Assembly: GCF_028609865.1 (NCBI RefSeq)
Contig: NZ_CP063194.1
Span: 1,922,001-1,986,000 of the forward strand
DNA length: 64,000 nt
From: Corynebacterium jeddahense
GTDB lineage: Bacteria; Actinomycetota; Actinomycetes; Mycobacteriales; Mycobacteriaceae
Direction: 5' to 3'
Shown here one piece after another: positions 54,357 through 63,185 of the stretch. Below the pieces are notes generated by a model. That model did not search any database, had not been told where the DNA came from, and was given only the letters and a program-made list of their open reading frames with translations. A program made the position numbers and the translations under genes. Position 1 is the stretch's first letter, and each line of letters starts with the position of its first letter.

Positions 54357-55142
54357 TTGTTCGGTCTGATTTTCCTCTTCTTCATCTTCGCGACCATGCT
54401 GTTCCTGCCGATGTCGGGCGGCGGGCGGCGCTCGCCGGGCCCCGCCCCCTCGCGGCGCCAGCTGCGCCAGCAGGAGCAGATTTCGCTTGACGACGCCCTC
54501 GCGGACGCCAAACGCTGGACCGACCGGCTCGGCGCCCAGGTGCTCAACCTCTCCGGCACCGACGACGCCTCCCGCCAAGCCATGGCGGACGCCTCGGAGC
54601 GCTTCACCGCCGCTTCCGCCGGCCTCGCCGACGCGCGCACCGTGAAGCAGGCGATGCTCGCCCGCGAGTCCGCGCTCGAGGGCCTGCACTACGTCAACGC
54701 CGCCCGCGAGATCATGGGCCTGCCCGCCGGCCCGCAGCTGCCGGAGCTCGAGGGCCAGCGCCAGGCCGGTCGCGTGACGGAGCAGCGCACGATCACGCAG
54801 CCGGACGGCACCCAGGTCACCGCCTCGCCGTACGCCACCGAATACACCCCGCACTACTACCCCGGCGGCGCGGTGGCGGGCCGCCCGGTTCCGGCGGGCT
54901 GGTACTCCACCGCGTGGTGGGCCCCGGCACTGGCCACGGGCGTGTGGGCCGCGGGCTCGATGATGTTCTACTCCGCCCTGTTCGGCGGGATGGCCGGCGC
55001 CGCGTCGGCGCAGGCGTTCGAGGCCGGTGGCCTGGGCGACGGGCTCGGTGGCGACCTGGGTGGCGATCTCGACGGCGGAGACTTCGGGGGCGGCGACTTC
55101 GGCGATTTCGGCGGGTTCGACTTCGGGGGATTCGACTTCTAG
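54357..55142 (+). CDS. Membrane protein with a Gly/Asp-rich C-terminus, function unknown
   Basis: A 261-residue protein, start TTG 54357 behind AAGGAG (the ATG at 54300 lacks a ribosome-binding site). An N-terminal helix (LFGLIFLFFIFATMLFLPM) is followed by a helical region (about 35-125, LDDALADAKRWTDRLGAQVLNLSG), a second hydrophobic segment (WWAPALATGVWAAGSMMFYSALFGG) and a tail of DGLGGDLGGDLDGGDFGGGDF-like repeats. I do not recognise it. The tail resembles those of some actinobacterial membrane proteins of unknown role. Confidence 0.75.
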   Translation: MFGLIFLFFIFATMLFLPMSGGGRRSPGPAPSRRQLRQQEQISLDDALADAKRWTDRLGAQVLNLSGTDDASRQAMADASERFTAASAGLADARTVKQAMLARESALEGLHYVNAAREIMGLPAGPQLPELEGQRQAGRVTEQRTITQPDGTQVTASPYATEYTPHYYPGGAVAGRPVPAGWYSTAWWAPALATGVWAAGSMMFYSALFGGMAGAASAQAFEAGGLGDGLGGDLGGDLDGGDFGGGDFGDFGGFDFGGFDF

Positions 55143-55206
55143 CCGCGCTCGCGCCGTGCGATAGACTGCGCACCGATTGCGTTTGACGTATGTATAAGGA
55201 GCCGAC

Positions 55207-55983
55207 GTGCGCATAGCCGTGCTGTTGAAAGAGGTGCCGGACACCTACAGCGACCGCGAGATGAACCTGGAGACCGGCCTCACGGACCGCTCCGGCGACG
55301 TGGTGGCCGACGAGGTCGGCGAGCGCGCCGTCGAGGCCGCGCTGCGCATCGCCGAAGCCGCCGGAGACGACACCGTCGTGGAGATCTTGAGCGTCGGCCC
55401 GGAATCCGCCGCCGACTCCGTGCGCCGCGGCATCGCCATGGGCGCCGCCGACGCGTACCTCGTTTCCGACGCCGCGCTGGCGGGCGCGGACGTGACGTTG
55501 ACTGCGGAGGTGCTGGCGAAGCTCGTCGAGAAGCAAGGCTACGACCTCGTCATCGCGGGCGCGGAATCCTCCGACGGCGGGTCGGGCGTGATCGCCCCGA
55601 TGATCGGCGAGCTGCTCGGCTGGCCGGCGCTGACGAACCTCACCGAGGTGGCCGTCGCGGACGGGCGCGTCACCGCGACGCAGGCCTCCGACGGCGCGAC
55701 CGTCGAGCTCGCGGCCGCGCTACCCGCCGTCGTCTCGGTCGCGGACGAGTTCGCGGACCCGCGCTACCCCAACTTCAAGGGGCTCATGGCCGCGAAGAAG
55801 AAGGAGCTGCACGCCGTCACGCTCGCCGACCTGGGCGTCGACGCGGAGGACTTCACTCGCCCCCGCGCGATCATGGTCGCCATCGAGCGCCGCCCGGAGC
55901 GCGAGCGCGGCGAGATCCTCGACGCGAACTCGACGTCGTCCGCCCGCCTCGTCGACTTCCTCGAATCGAAGAACCTCATCTAA
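55207..55983 (+). CDS. etfB: Electron transfer flavoprotein, beta subunit
   Basis: A 258-residue FixA/EtfB protein. It begins RIAVLLKEVPDTYSDREM and contains AGAESSDGGSGVIAPMIGELLGWPALT, the family signature, and PRYPNFKGLMAAKKKE. It binds AMP and pairs with EtfA to carry electrons from acyl-CoA and other dehydrogenases. GTG 55207 has AAGGAG. It is the first gene of an etfB-etfA-cytochrome b operon; etfA follows after 9 nt. Confidence 0.95.
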   Translation: MRIAVLLKEVPDTYSDREMNLETGLTDRSGDVVADEVGERAVEAALRIAEAAGDDTVVEILSVGPESAADSVRRGIAMGAADAYLVSDAALAGADVTLTAEVLAKLVEKQGYDLVIAGAESSDGGSGVIAPMIGELLGWPALTNLTEVAVADGRVTATQASDGATVELAAALPAVVSVADEFADPRYPNFKGLMAAKKKELHAVTLADLGVDAEDFTRPRAIMVAIERRPERERGEILDANSTSSARLVDFLESKNLI

Positions 55984-55992
55984 GGAGCCCGC

Positions 55993-56922
55993 ATGCCTGC
56001 AATTCTCGTTGTCCCGGACCGCTCCTTCGACAGCGGCGTGGATCACGGCGCCGCGGAGCTCATTGGCGCCGCCAGCGCGCTCGGTACGCCCGTCGTCCTC
56101 GCCGACGACGCCGCCCACGTCGACGAGCTCGGTTCGCTCGGCGCCGCCACGGTGCTCGTCGCTTCGCAGCCGCGTATCGACGCCGTTTCCGCCGCCTACG
56201 CCGCCACCCACCCCGACGCCGTCCTGTTCTCCCACACGGTGCGCGGGCGCGAGGCCGCCGGCCGTTTCGCGGTGCGCGAGCGGCTCGCCCTGCTCACCGA
56301 CGCCGTGGCCGTGCGCCGCGACGACGAAGGCGTGGTCACCGACCACCAGAACTTCGGCGGCGCATACTCCGCCACCGCGGCCGCAACCCACTCCGCGCCG
56401 GTGGTGACGGTGCGCCCGGGCTCCTGCGAGACCCGGGCGGCCGCCGCGACCCCGGAGGTGCGCGAGCTCGACGTCGAGGCGTCCGGCGCGCGCGAGGCGG
56501 AGGTCGTCGCCGTCACGCCGGTTGAGCGCACCTCGAGCAGGCCCGACCTGCTCACCGCGGACAAAGTCGTCGCCGGCGGCGTCTCCCTCGGCGATGAGGA
56601 CATGTTCGAAGAGCTCGTCGGCGGTCTCGCGGACGCGCTCGGCGCCGCCGTCGGCGCGACGCGCTCCGCCGTCGACGAGGGCCAAGTGCCCTACGAGGCC
56701 CAGATCGGCCAGACCGGCGTGGTGGTCAGCCCGAAGCTCTACGTCGGCGTCGGCATCTCCGGCGCGGTGCAGCACCTCGTGGGCATGCAGACCGCCGACA
56801 CCATCGTGGCCATCAACAACGACGAGGACGCGCCCATCTTCGAGATCGCCGACTTCGGCATCGTCGGCGACCTTTTCGACGTCGTCCCCGAGGTGATCAA
56901 GGAAATCGAGGCACGCAAGTAA
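55993..56922 (+). CDS. etfA: Electron transfer flavoprotein, alpha subunit
   Basis: A 309-residue FixB/EtfA protein with the C-terminal FAD-binding domain (TADKVVAGGVSLGDEDMF, YEAQIGQTGVVVSPKLYVGVGISGAVQHLVGM, INNDEDAPIFEIADFGIVGDLF). It precedes a coupled cytochrome b gene (TAATG overlap). An 11-mer copy (56172) encodes RID in a variable part of the N-terminal domain. Confidence 0.95.
   Translation: MPAILVVPDRSFDSGVDHGAAELIGAASALGTPVVLADDAAHVDELGSLGAATVLVASQPRIDAVSAAYAATHPDAVLFSHTVRGREAAGRFAVRERLALLTDAVAVRRDDEGVVTDHQNFGGAYSATAAATHSAPVVTVRPGSCETRAAAATPEVRELDVEASGAREAEVVAVTPVERTSSRPDLLTADKVVAGGVSLGDEDMFEELVGGLADALGAAVGATRSAVDEGQVPYEAQIGQTGVVVSPKLYVGVGISGAVQHLVGMQTADTIVAINNDEDAPIFEIADFGIVGDLFDVVPEVIKEIEARK
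56172..56182 (+). repeat. Dispersed 11-mer, copy 14
   Basis: Exact copy in etfA; read as Arg-Ile-Asp. Confidence 0.85.
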
Positions 56923-58433
56923 TGCAGGTCCAACTCCGCCGCGGCTTGCCGCGCACCCCCGGCGGCGAACCATGGCCGCCCGCCGGCACCGTCGAGGTGG
57001 CTGCCGACCCCGTACCCTTGGCGGGAGTCGCGGAAGCCGCGCCCGCCGCGGACGCCGCCACTGGCACCGTCGCCGCTGGCACCGCCGCCGCTGGCACCGT
57101 CGCCACTGTCGACGTGCCGCTGCGCCGCGGCCTGCCGCGCACGCCCGGCGGCGAGCCGTTCCCGCCCGCGGGCACCGTGCGCGTCGCCGCGTCGGTGGCG
57201 GTGGAGGTGCCGGCAGCGGCGGCTGCTCCGGCCGCTGCTGCCGAGGCCGCCACGCCCGCCGCCGGCACCGTCGAGGTGGCCCTGCGCCGCGGCTTGCCGC
57301 GCACGCCCGGCGGCGAGCCGTTCCCGCCCGCGGGCACCGTGCGCGTCGCCGCACCGGTGGCGGTCGCGGAGCCGACACCGGAGCAGCAACCCGCGCCGGA
57401 CGCGCTTGCACAGCCTGCTGAGCCCGCTGAGCCGACGGTGCTCGCGGACGCGGTCGCGAAGACCGCGCCGGCGCAGAAGCCGGAGCGCACAGCGCAGCCG
57501 ACACGCGCAGCGAAGCCGGCGCCCGCGCCGGCGCAGAAGCGGGGGCGGGTGGAACCGGAGGTCGTCGATACGCAACGGCGCTGGGTGCCGTGGGCGATCG
57601 GTGCGCTCGTAGTGCTCGCCGCGGCGATCCTCGGCGCGCGCTGGTACGTGGGCACCGACTCGGGCGCCGACTTTATCGCCCGCTACGACGGCGCGCAGCC
57701 GCTGCCGGACGACGCCCCCGTCGGCCTCCCCGCGTGGCTGAACTGGGCGCACGCGTTCAACATGTTCCTCATGGCGCTCATCGTGAAGACGGGCCTCGAC
57801 GTGCGCCGCGAGAAGCGCCCCGAGGCGTACTGGACGCCGACCAAGGGCGGGAAGAAGATCTCCGTCACGCTGTGGCTGCATAACGTGCTCGACGTGGCGT
57901 GGGTGGTGCTCGGCGCCGTGTTCTACGTGCTGCTGTTCACCACCGGGCAGTGGGTGCGCATCGTTCCTACGAGCTGGGACGTCTTCCCCAACGCGGTGTC
58001 CGCGGGGCTGCAGTACCTCTCGCTCGACTGGCCGACGGAACACCCGTGGGTGTTCTACAACGCGCTGCAGGAGCTCGCGTACTTTGTCACCGTGTTCGTC
58101 GCGGCGCCGCTCGCGATCCTCTCGGGCTGGCGGATGAGCGGGATGTGGCCGAAGTCGTGGGCGAAGCCGCCGGTCGCGTGGGCGCGCGCGGTGCACTTCC
58201 CCACCATGGTCTACTTCCTCGCGTTCGTGGCGGTGCACGTCTTCCTCGTGCTCACCACGGGCCTGCGCGGCAACTTCAACGCGATGTTCGCAGCGCGTGA
58301 CGACGCGACCGGTTGGACCGGCATCCTGCTCTTCCTCGTCGCCGCGGGCGTTACCGCGCTCGGCTGGTGGGCGGCGCGCACGTCGGTGGTCATGCCGCTC
58401 GCGCAGGCGACGGGCAAGGTGTCCAAGCGCTAG
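56922..58433 (+). CDS. Cytochrome b561-like protein with three RRGLPRTPGGEP repeats, coupled to ETF
   Basis: A 503-residue protein. The N-terminal 205 residues are Ala/Pro/Val-rich and carry three near-identical units, RRGLPRTPGGEP(W/F)PPAG, beginning at residues 6, 68 and 122. A transmembrane cytochrome b part follows with helices from about 212, and intramembrane His residues in WAHAFNM, LWLHNV, AVHFP and VAVHVF, likely heme ligands. Its ATG overlaps the etfA stop, suggesting that it takes electrons from ETF to the quinone pool or an external acceptor. The repeats look like binding motifs on a flexible arm. Confidence 0.82.
   Translation: MQVQLRRGLPRTPGGEPWPPAGTVEVAADPVPLAGVAEAAPAADAATGTVAAGTAAAGTVATVDVPLRRGLPRTPGGEPFPPAGTVRVAASVAVEVPAAAAAPAAAAEAATPAAGTVEVALRRGLPRTPGGEPFPPAGTVRVAAPVAVAEPTPEQQPAPDALAQPAEPAEPTVLADAVAKTAPAQKPERTAQPTRAAKPAPAPAQKRGRVEPEVVDTQRRWVPWAIGALVVLAAAILGARWYVGTDSGADFIARYDGAQPLPDDAPVGLPAWLNWAHAFNMFLMALIVKTGLDVRREKRPEAYWTPTKGGKKISVTLWLHNVLDVAWVVLGAVFYVLLFTTGQWVRIVPTSWDVFPNAVSAGLQYLSLDWPTEHPWVFYNALQELAYFVTVFVAAPLAILSGWRMSGMWPKSWAKPPVAWARAVHFPTMVYFLAFVAVHVFLVLTTGLRGNFNAMFAARDDATGWTGILLFLVAAGVTALGWWAARTSVVMPLAQATGKVSKR
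57563..57573 (-). repeat. Dispersed 11-mer, copy 15
   Basis: Exact copy just before the first membrane helix of the cytochrome b gene; read as Val-Asp-Thr-Gln. Confidence 0.85.
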
Positions 58434-58451
58434 CCCCGCAGCGGGCGCGAC

Positions 58452-58481
58452 TTGCGTTTTTTAGGTGGCCCTGAATAGGGT
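58452..58481 (+). promoter_or_regulatory. efeUOB promoter
   Basis: TTGCGT (58452-58457), 18-bp spacer, TAGGGT (58476-58481). The -10 lies inside the DtxR-like box. Confidence 0.5.
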
Positions 58482-58494
58482 AAGGCTACCCTTA
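58476..58494. promoter_or_regulatory. DtxR-like iron box upstream of efeUOB
   Basis: TAGGGTAAGGCTACCCTTA matches the DtxR consensus TWAGGTWAGSCTWACCTWA at 17 of 19 positions. It covers the predicted -10 region, 51 bp before the efeU start, as expected for iron repression. Confidence 0.75.
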
Positions 58495-58544
58495 GCCATG
58501 TCGTGGCGGGGTGTGTCCCATCGGCATCGAAGAAAGTGGCGCCC

Positions 58545-59480
58545 ATGTCCCTCGCCGCGTTTTTGGTGGGCCTGCGAGAAGGCCTCGAAGCGTCGCTCAT
58601 CGTCGGCATTTTGCTCGCGGGCTTAAACCGCCGCGGCGCCACGGACGCGAAGCGCAGCCTCTGGTGGGGCGTGGCGCTCGCGGTCATCATCTGCACGTCG
58701 CTCGGCGCGCTGTTTACGTTCGGCCGCTACGGCCTGACGTTCCGCGCGCAGGAGGCGATCGGCGGCATCCTCTCGCTCGTGGCCGTCGCCATGGTCACCG
58801 CCATGGTGTTGTCGATGTCGAACCGCAACGGCGTCATGCGCAAGGTGCTCGACGCCAAGACCGGGGAGGCCGTCGCCGCCGGCGCCACCGCGATGTTCTG
58901 GCTCTCGTTCATCACCGTCGGCCGCGAGGGTCTCGAGCTCACGCTGCTCATGTGGGGCTGGGTCGTGCAGCCGTCCGCGATCATCGGCGCGTTCGCCGGC
59001 ATCGCGGTGGCCGTCGCGATGGGCTGGGCGATCTTCAAGGGCGCGCTGCAGATGAACATGCGCACGTTCTTCCGCGTCTCCTCCGCGCTGCTCATCATCG
59101 TCGCCGCCGGCATCCTCGCCTACGCCATCCACGACCTACAGGAGGCGCGGTTCTTGCCGGGGCCCTACTCCGGCGCGCCCATCGCGCCGACGCACCCGCG
59201 CACCGGCGAAGTGCTCGTGGGGTTTGCCACGTACCCGTTCTGGATGGCGTCGTTCCCCTTCGGGTGGTCGTTCGACCTCGAGGACGCGATCGACCCGACC
59301 GGTGTGCTGGCCACGTTCGCCAAGGCACTCACCGGGTTCGAGCCGAAGATGTCGTGGCTGCAGGTCATCGGTTGGATCACGTACATCGCCGTGGTCGTGC
59401 CGGTGTTTGTCTCGCACTTGAGGAAGGACCGGGCGGACCGACCGGTCGTCGATACGCAACTAGCAAAGGAACCAGTATGA
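58545..59480 (+). CDS. efeU: Iron permease EfeU (FTR1 family)
   Basis: A 311-residue membrane permease for iron. The two REGLE motifs that bind iron are at residues 11-15 and 127-131; about seven helices are visible. ATG 58545 (SLAAFLVGLREGLEASL) is the family start; the upstream in-frame extension is rejected. It overlaps efeO by 4 nt (ATGA). An 11-mer copy (59447) encodes VDTQ in the C-terminal tail. Confidence 0.93.
   Translation: MSLAAFLVGLREGLEASLIVGILLAGLNRRGATDAKRSLWWGVALAVIICTSLGALFTFGRYGLTFRAQEAIGGILSLVAVAMVTAMVLSMSNRNGVMRKVLDAKTGEAVAAGATAMFWLSFITVGREGLELTLLMWGWVVQPSAIIGAFAGIAVAVAMGWAIFKGALQMNMRTFFRVSSALLIIVAAGILAYAIHDLQEARFLPGPYSGAPIAPTHPRTGEVLVGFATYPFWMASFPFGWSFDLEDAIDPTGVLATFAKALTGFEPKMSWLQVIGWITYIAVVVPVFVSHLRKDRADRPVVDTQLAKEPV
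59447..59457 (-). repeat. Dispersed 11-mer, copy 16
   Basis: Exact copy in the C-terminal tail codons of efeU; read as Val-Asp-Thr-Gln. Confidence 0.85.
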
Positions 59481-60727
59481 CCACCCGCCGCACACTTGCC
59501 CTGCTGGCCGCCACGCCGCTCGCGCTGATCCTCGCCTCGTGCGTGGAAAACGCCGCGGACGGCGACGCGATCAAGGTGACCGCGAACGCCGATACCTGCA
59601 AGGTCAGCGCCGACCACGCCGAGTCGGGCGCGCGCACCTTCTCCGTCACCAACGACGGCGAGCAGGTCACCGAGTTCTACCTGCTGGGCAACGACGGGCT
59701 GCGCGTCATCGCCGAGCGCGAAAACATCGCCCCGGGCGAGACCGCGGACCTCACCGTCACGCTCATGCCGGGCGACTACTACACCGCCTGCAAGCCGGGC
59801 CTGCGCGGGCCGAACGTCGGCCAGGCCCCGTTTACCGTCACCGGTGAGGCCGTCGCGGTGGACGAGAGCGATCAGCAGCGTTTCGACGACGCCGTGGCCT
59901 CCTACGTCAACTTCACCAAGAACGAGGTCGGCGAGCTCGTGCCCGCGGTGGAGAGGTTTGCCGCCGCCTACGCCGCAGGCGACGACGAGCAGGCGCGCCA
60001 GCTCTACCCCGCCACCCGCGTGCACTACGAGCGCATCGAGCCGATCACGGAGGCGCTGGGCATCCTCGATCCGAAGATCGACTACCGCGAGATCGACTAC
60101 CTCGCCGAGGCCGACGAGCTCGCGAAGGAGGACCCGAACTTCACCGAGTGGCGCGGCTTCCACCGCATGGAGAAGGACCTGTGGGTGCCGGACAAGGGCG
60201 CGAAGAACGCCGACGGCGCCGACGCCTGGCAGGATTGGCAGCCCTCGGACCCGGCGAAGCGCAAGCAGCTCGCGGACCAGCTCGTCGCGGACGTGAAGGA
60301 CCTCGAGTCGCTCGTGAACGACCCGAACTTCGTCGACGACCAGCAGATCACCATCGACTCGGTGTCCAACGGCGCGATCTCGCTGCTCGAGGAGATCGCC
60401 ACCAACAAGGTCACCGGCGAGGAAAATTGGTGGAGCCACAAGGACCTCTCCGACTTCGCCGCGAACCTGCAGGGCTCGCGCATCGCCTTCGACCTCGTCG
60501 CCCCGATTGCGAAGGACCGTGGCGAGGAGGGGCAGAAGCTTGTCGACGACATCAATGCGCGCTACGACGACGTCGAGAAGCTGCTGGCGAAGTATGGCTC
60601 GCTCGAGAGCGGCTTCGTCGACTACGACCAGGTGGACGCGTCCCAGCAGGCCGAGCTGACCCGCTCCCTTGACGCGCTGCGCGAGCCGCTGTCGCAGCTC
60701 ACCGGTACCGTGCTGGGCCTGGGCTAA
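59477..60727 (+). CDS. efeO: Iron-uptake lipoprotein EfeO
   Basis: A 416-residue protein: lipobox LILASC with Cys22, cupredoxin-like domain (about 32-123; Cys41 and Cys105), and M75 peptidase-like domain with the metal motif HRME at 229-232 (GFHRMEKDLW). It is the periplasmic-side iron-binding partner of EfeU and EfeB. It is coupled to efeU and 12 nt upstream of efeB. Confidence 0.93.
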   Translation: MTTRRTLALLAATPLALILASCVENAADGDAIKVTANADTCKVSADHAESGARTFSVTNDGEQVTEFYLLGNDGLRVIAERENIAPGETADLTVTLMPGDYYTACKPGLRGPNVGQAPFTVTGEAVAVDESDQQRFDDAVASYVNFTKNEVGELVPAVERFAAAYAAGDDEQARQLYPATRVHYERIEPITEALGILDPKIDYREIDYLAEADELAKEDPNFTEWRGFHRMEKDLWVPDKGAKNADGADAWQDWQPSDPAKRKQLADQLVADVKDLESLVNDPNFVDDQQITIDSVSNGAISLLEEIATNKVTGEENWWSHKDLSDFAANLQGSRIAFDLVAPIAKDRGEEGQKLVDDINARYDDVEKLLAKYGSLESGFVDYDQVDASQQAELTRSLDALREPLSQLTGTVLGLG

Positions 60728-60739
60728 GGGGGCGCGGCG

Positions 60740-61975
60740 GTGACGATCAACAGGCGGCAGCTGCTCGCCCTCGGCGGGCTCGGCGCGGCGGGCGCGACGC
60801 TGGCGGCGTGCGGCGACGGCGCGTCGTCGAAGCAGGGTTCCGACGACATCGAGGAGCGCGTGGTCGACTTCGCCGGCGAGCACCAGGCCGGCATTATCAC
60901 GCCGATGCAGAACAACCTGCACTTCGCGGCGTTCGACGTGGACCCGAAGGCGGACCGCGAGGCCGTCGTCGACCTGCTCACGCGCTGGACCGCCGCTGCC
61001 CGCCGGCTCGTGCTCGGCGGCGAGGTGAGCGCGAAGGGCGCATTCGGCGGCGGGGAGAAGTTCCCGGCGGACGACTCGGGCGAGGCGGTCGACCACGGCC
61101 CCTCCGGGCTCACGCTCACCTTCGGCTTCGGCCGCTCCTTCTTCCGCGATCAGCTGGGCACCGCCGGTAAACTCCCCGCCGAGTTCACCGAGATGCCCAC
61201 GATGACCAACGACTTTTTGCGCCCCGAGTTCTCCGAGGGCGACATCTGCATCCAGGCGTGCGCGAACGACCCGCAGGTGGCAAGCCACGCGATTCGCAAC
61301 CTCACCCGCCTCGCCGTGCCCACCGCGACGCTGCGCTGGACCCAGCTCGGCTTCGGGCGCGCGGGCGCAACCGGCACCGAACAGCCGACACCGCGCAACC
61401 TGTTCGGCCAGAAGGACGGCACCGCCAACATCCGCGCCGACGAGGACGCGGAGCTGGCGGAGCACGTGTGGATCCCCGCCGACAGCTCCCAGCCGTGGGC
61501 CGCGGGCGGGACGTACATGACGGTGCGCCGCATCGCCATGAACATCGAGGTGTGGGACACGCTGCAGCTGCGCGAGCAGGAGCGCGTGACCGGCCGCGAC
61601 AAGCCGGTCGGCGCGCCGCTGTCCGGCGGCGACGAGTTCACCGAGCCCGATTTCGAGGCGGTCAACGAGCGCGGCAACCCGAAGATCGACCGCGCGTCCC
61701 ACCTGTTCAACGTGCACCCGGCGCAAAACGACGGCATCCGCATGCTGCGCCGCCCCTTCAACTACGTCGACGGCACGAACGAGCAGGGCCGCATGAACGC
61801 GGGTCTGTTCTTCATCGCGTTCACGCAGACGCCGGAGCGTTTCGCGCGCGTGCACAAGTCGATGTCGCGCGACGAGATGTTCACCGAGTACCTCAAGACC
61901 ACCAACACGGGCACCTACCTCGTCCCGCCCGGCGTTGGGGACGACGGCTACATCGGCGAAGGGCTCTTCGCGTAA
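60740..61975 (+). CDS. efeB: DyP-type heme peroxidase EfeB (second copy)
   Basis: A 411-residue Tat substrate (NRRQLLALGG, Arg5-Arg6) that also has a lipobox-like LAAC with Cys24. The GQKDGTANI motif (GxxDG) and ASHLFNVHP (proximal His) mark it as DyP. It completes efeUOB and would oxidise Fe2+ or handle heme. GTG 60740 follows AAGGGG. It is a paralogue of the enzyme at 9226-10467. Confidence 0.93.
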   Translation: MTINRRQLLALGGLGAAGATLAACGDGASSKQGSDDIEERVVDFAGEHQAGIITPMQNNLHFAAFDVDPKADREAVVDLLTRWTAAARRLVLGGEVSAKGAFGGGEKFPADDSGEAVDHGPSGLTLTFGFGRSFFRDQLGTAGKLPAEFTEMPTMTNDFLRPEFSEGDICIQACANDPQVASHAIRNLTRLAVPTATLRWTQLGFGRAGATGTEQPTPRNLFGQKDGTANIRADEDAELAEHVWIPADSSQPWAAGGTYMTVRRIAMNIEVWDTLQLREQERVTGRDKPVGAPLSGGDEFTEPDFEAVNERGNPKIDRASHLFNVHPAQNDGIRMLRRPFNYVDGTNEQGRMNAGLFFIAFTQTPERFARVHKSMSRDEMFTEYLKTTNTGTYLVPPGVGDDGYIGEGLFA

Positions 61976-62048
61976 CGACGACCTCCGGCTCGCTGAGCTG
62001 CGGGTTGTGGGATTCTCAGGAAACGTTATCCACATTTCGGCCAAGGTC

Positions 62049-62078
62049 TTGCCATTGCGGATAGGCGGCGTTTAACGT
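62049..62078 (+). promoter_or_regulatory. Promoter of the second HNH gene
   Basis: TTGCCA (62049-62054), 18-bp spacer, TAACGT (62073-62078), then 7 nt to the ATG. Confidence 0.55.
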
Positions 62079-62085
62079 CGCTGCC

Positions 62086-63126
62086 ATGATGTTCAACGAA
62101 TTTTGCGAAGCCGGTGTCGAGGTGCTCGCCGGTTTCTCCCACGACGCCGCCCTGGCCGCCGGGCTGTCGACGACCCGGGTGCGCGACCTGGGGCGGGTGT
62201 GGGAGGCCTACTACGGGCCGACGAAGTTCACCCGCAAACAGGCTGATGCGCTCGTGTTCGCGGCGGGGATGCCCCTCGACCAGTTAGTGCTCATCGAGAA
62301 GAAACTGCGGGTGGTATCCGATGCTGCCGAACGGTGGCGCATCCGCCTCGACCTCGTGCGCCACCGCGGCTCGTATCGCGCCCTGTCCAAGCGCATCACC
62401 CGGTTGGTGAAGATTCCGGTGCGCGCACCGCAACCCGCCTGCCGCTTTACTCAGTCCGTCGCAGGGATGCGCACCATGATCTGGACCTACAACGAGCGCG
62501 ACATCGCCGACCTCGAACACCTGCTACGACGCATGGCCGAATCCGACATCCCCGGTGCCGCGGATCTCGCCCACGCCCTGCGCGCCTTGTTGCACGACGG
62601 GGCTGCCGTCCCGAACGCCGCACCCCGGCCCATCGTGTTGGTGCCCATCCCGGACTACCTGCGCATCACCTCCGGTACCGGGGACGACATCACGCTGACG
62701 CTCACGGACGGCACGACGATGAGTGGGGCGGAGTTTCTGCGACAGGAGTACGGGGCCACACTCGAGGTCGCGGCGTTCCACCCGCAGGCAGGGGCGGTGA
62801 ACCTCTACCGCACGAGCCGGCTCGCCAACGGCAAGCAGCGCACCTTGTCGAAACTGCTCAGCCCCGCGTGCGCGTTCCCGGACTGCCGCCACTCGGCCGA
62901 AACCACCCAAACACACCACATGCGGGCGTGGAAACACGGGGGCATGACCAACATGAACAACCTCGTGCAACTGTGCCCCCACCACAACGGGGCCAACGAC
63001 GATGACCGGGAACGCGCGTGGCGCGGCCACATCGATACCCGCGGCGGGCGGATCTACTGGATCGCCCCCAACGGGGCCGAAGTACCCATGACCACCCCCG
63101 GCGCCATGGAGCTGCTCTTCGACTAA
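62086..63126 (+). CDS. HNH endonuclease-motif protein (13E12/DUF222-like), second copy
   Basis: A 346-residue paralogue of the protein at 30981-32054. Shared features include [36 protein letters not shown], the [31 protein letters not shown] block and the HNH region HHMRAWKHGGMTNMNNLVQLCPHHN (about 275-303), as well as the ending GAMELLF. Leaderless start. It is followed by a hairpin. Role unknown; members are often scattered through actinobacterial genomes. Confidence 0.85.
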   Translation: MMFNEFCEAGVEVLAGFSHDAALAAGLSTTRVRDLGRVWEAYYGPTKFTRKQADALVFAAGMPLDQLVLIEKKLRVVSDAAERWRIRLDLVRHRGSYRALSKRITRLVKIPVRAPQPACRFTQSVAGMRTMIWTYNERDIADLEHLLRRMAESDIPGAADLAHALRALLHDGAAVPNAAPRPIVLVPIPDYLRITSGTGDDITLTLTDGTTMSGAEFLRQEYGATLEVAAFHPQAGAVNLYRTSRLANGKQRTLSKLLSPACAFPDCRHSAETTQTHHMRAWKHGGMTNMNNLVQLCPHHNGANDDDRERAWRGHIDTRGGRIYWIAPNGAEVPMTTPGAMELLFD

Positions 63127-63144
63127 CCCCCACCCCACCCCAAA

Positions 63145-63162
63145 CCCGCCCAACAGGGCGGG
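63145..63162 (+). terminator. Hairpin after the second HNH gene
   Basis: CCCGCCC (63145-63151) pairs with GGGCGGG (63156-63162), 4-nt loop, then CAATTCGG. It lacks a real T-run and lies between convergent genes. Confidence 0.45.
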
Positions 63163-63185
63163 CAATTCGGCGCGCCCGAAACCGA

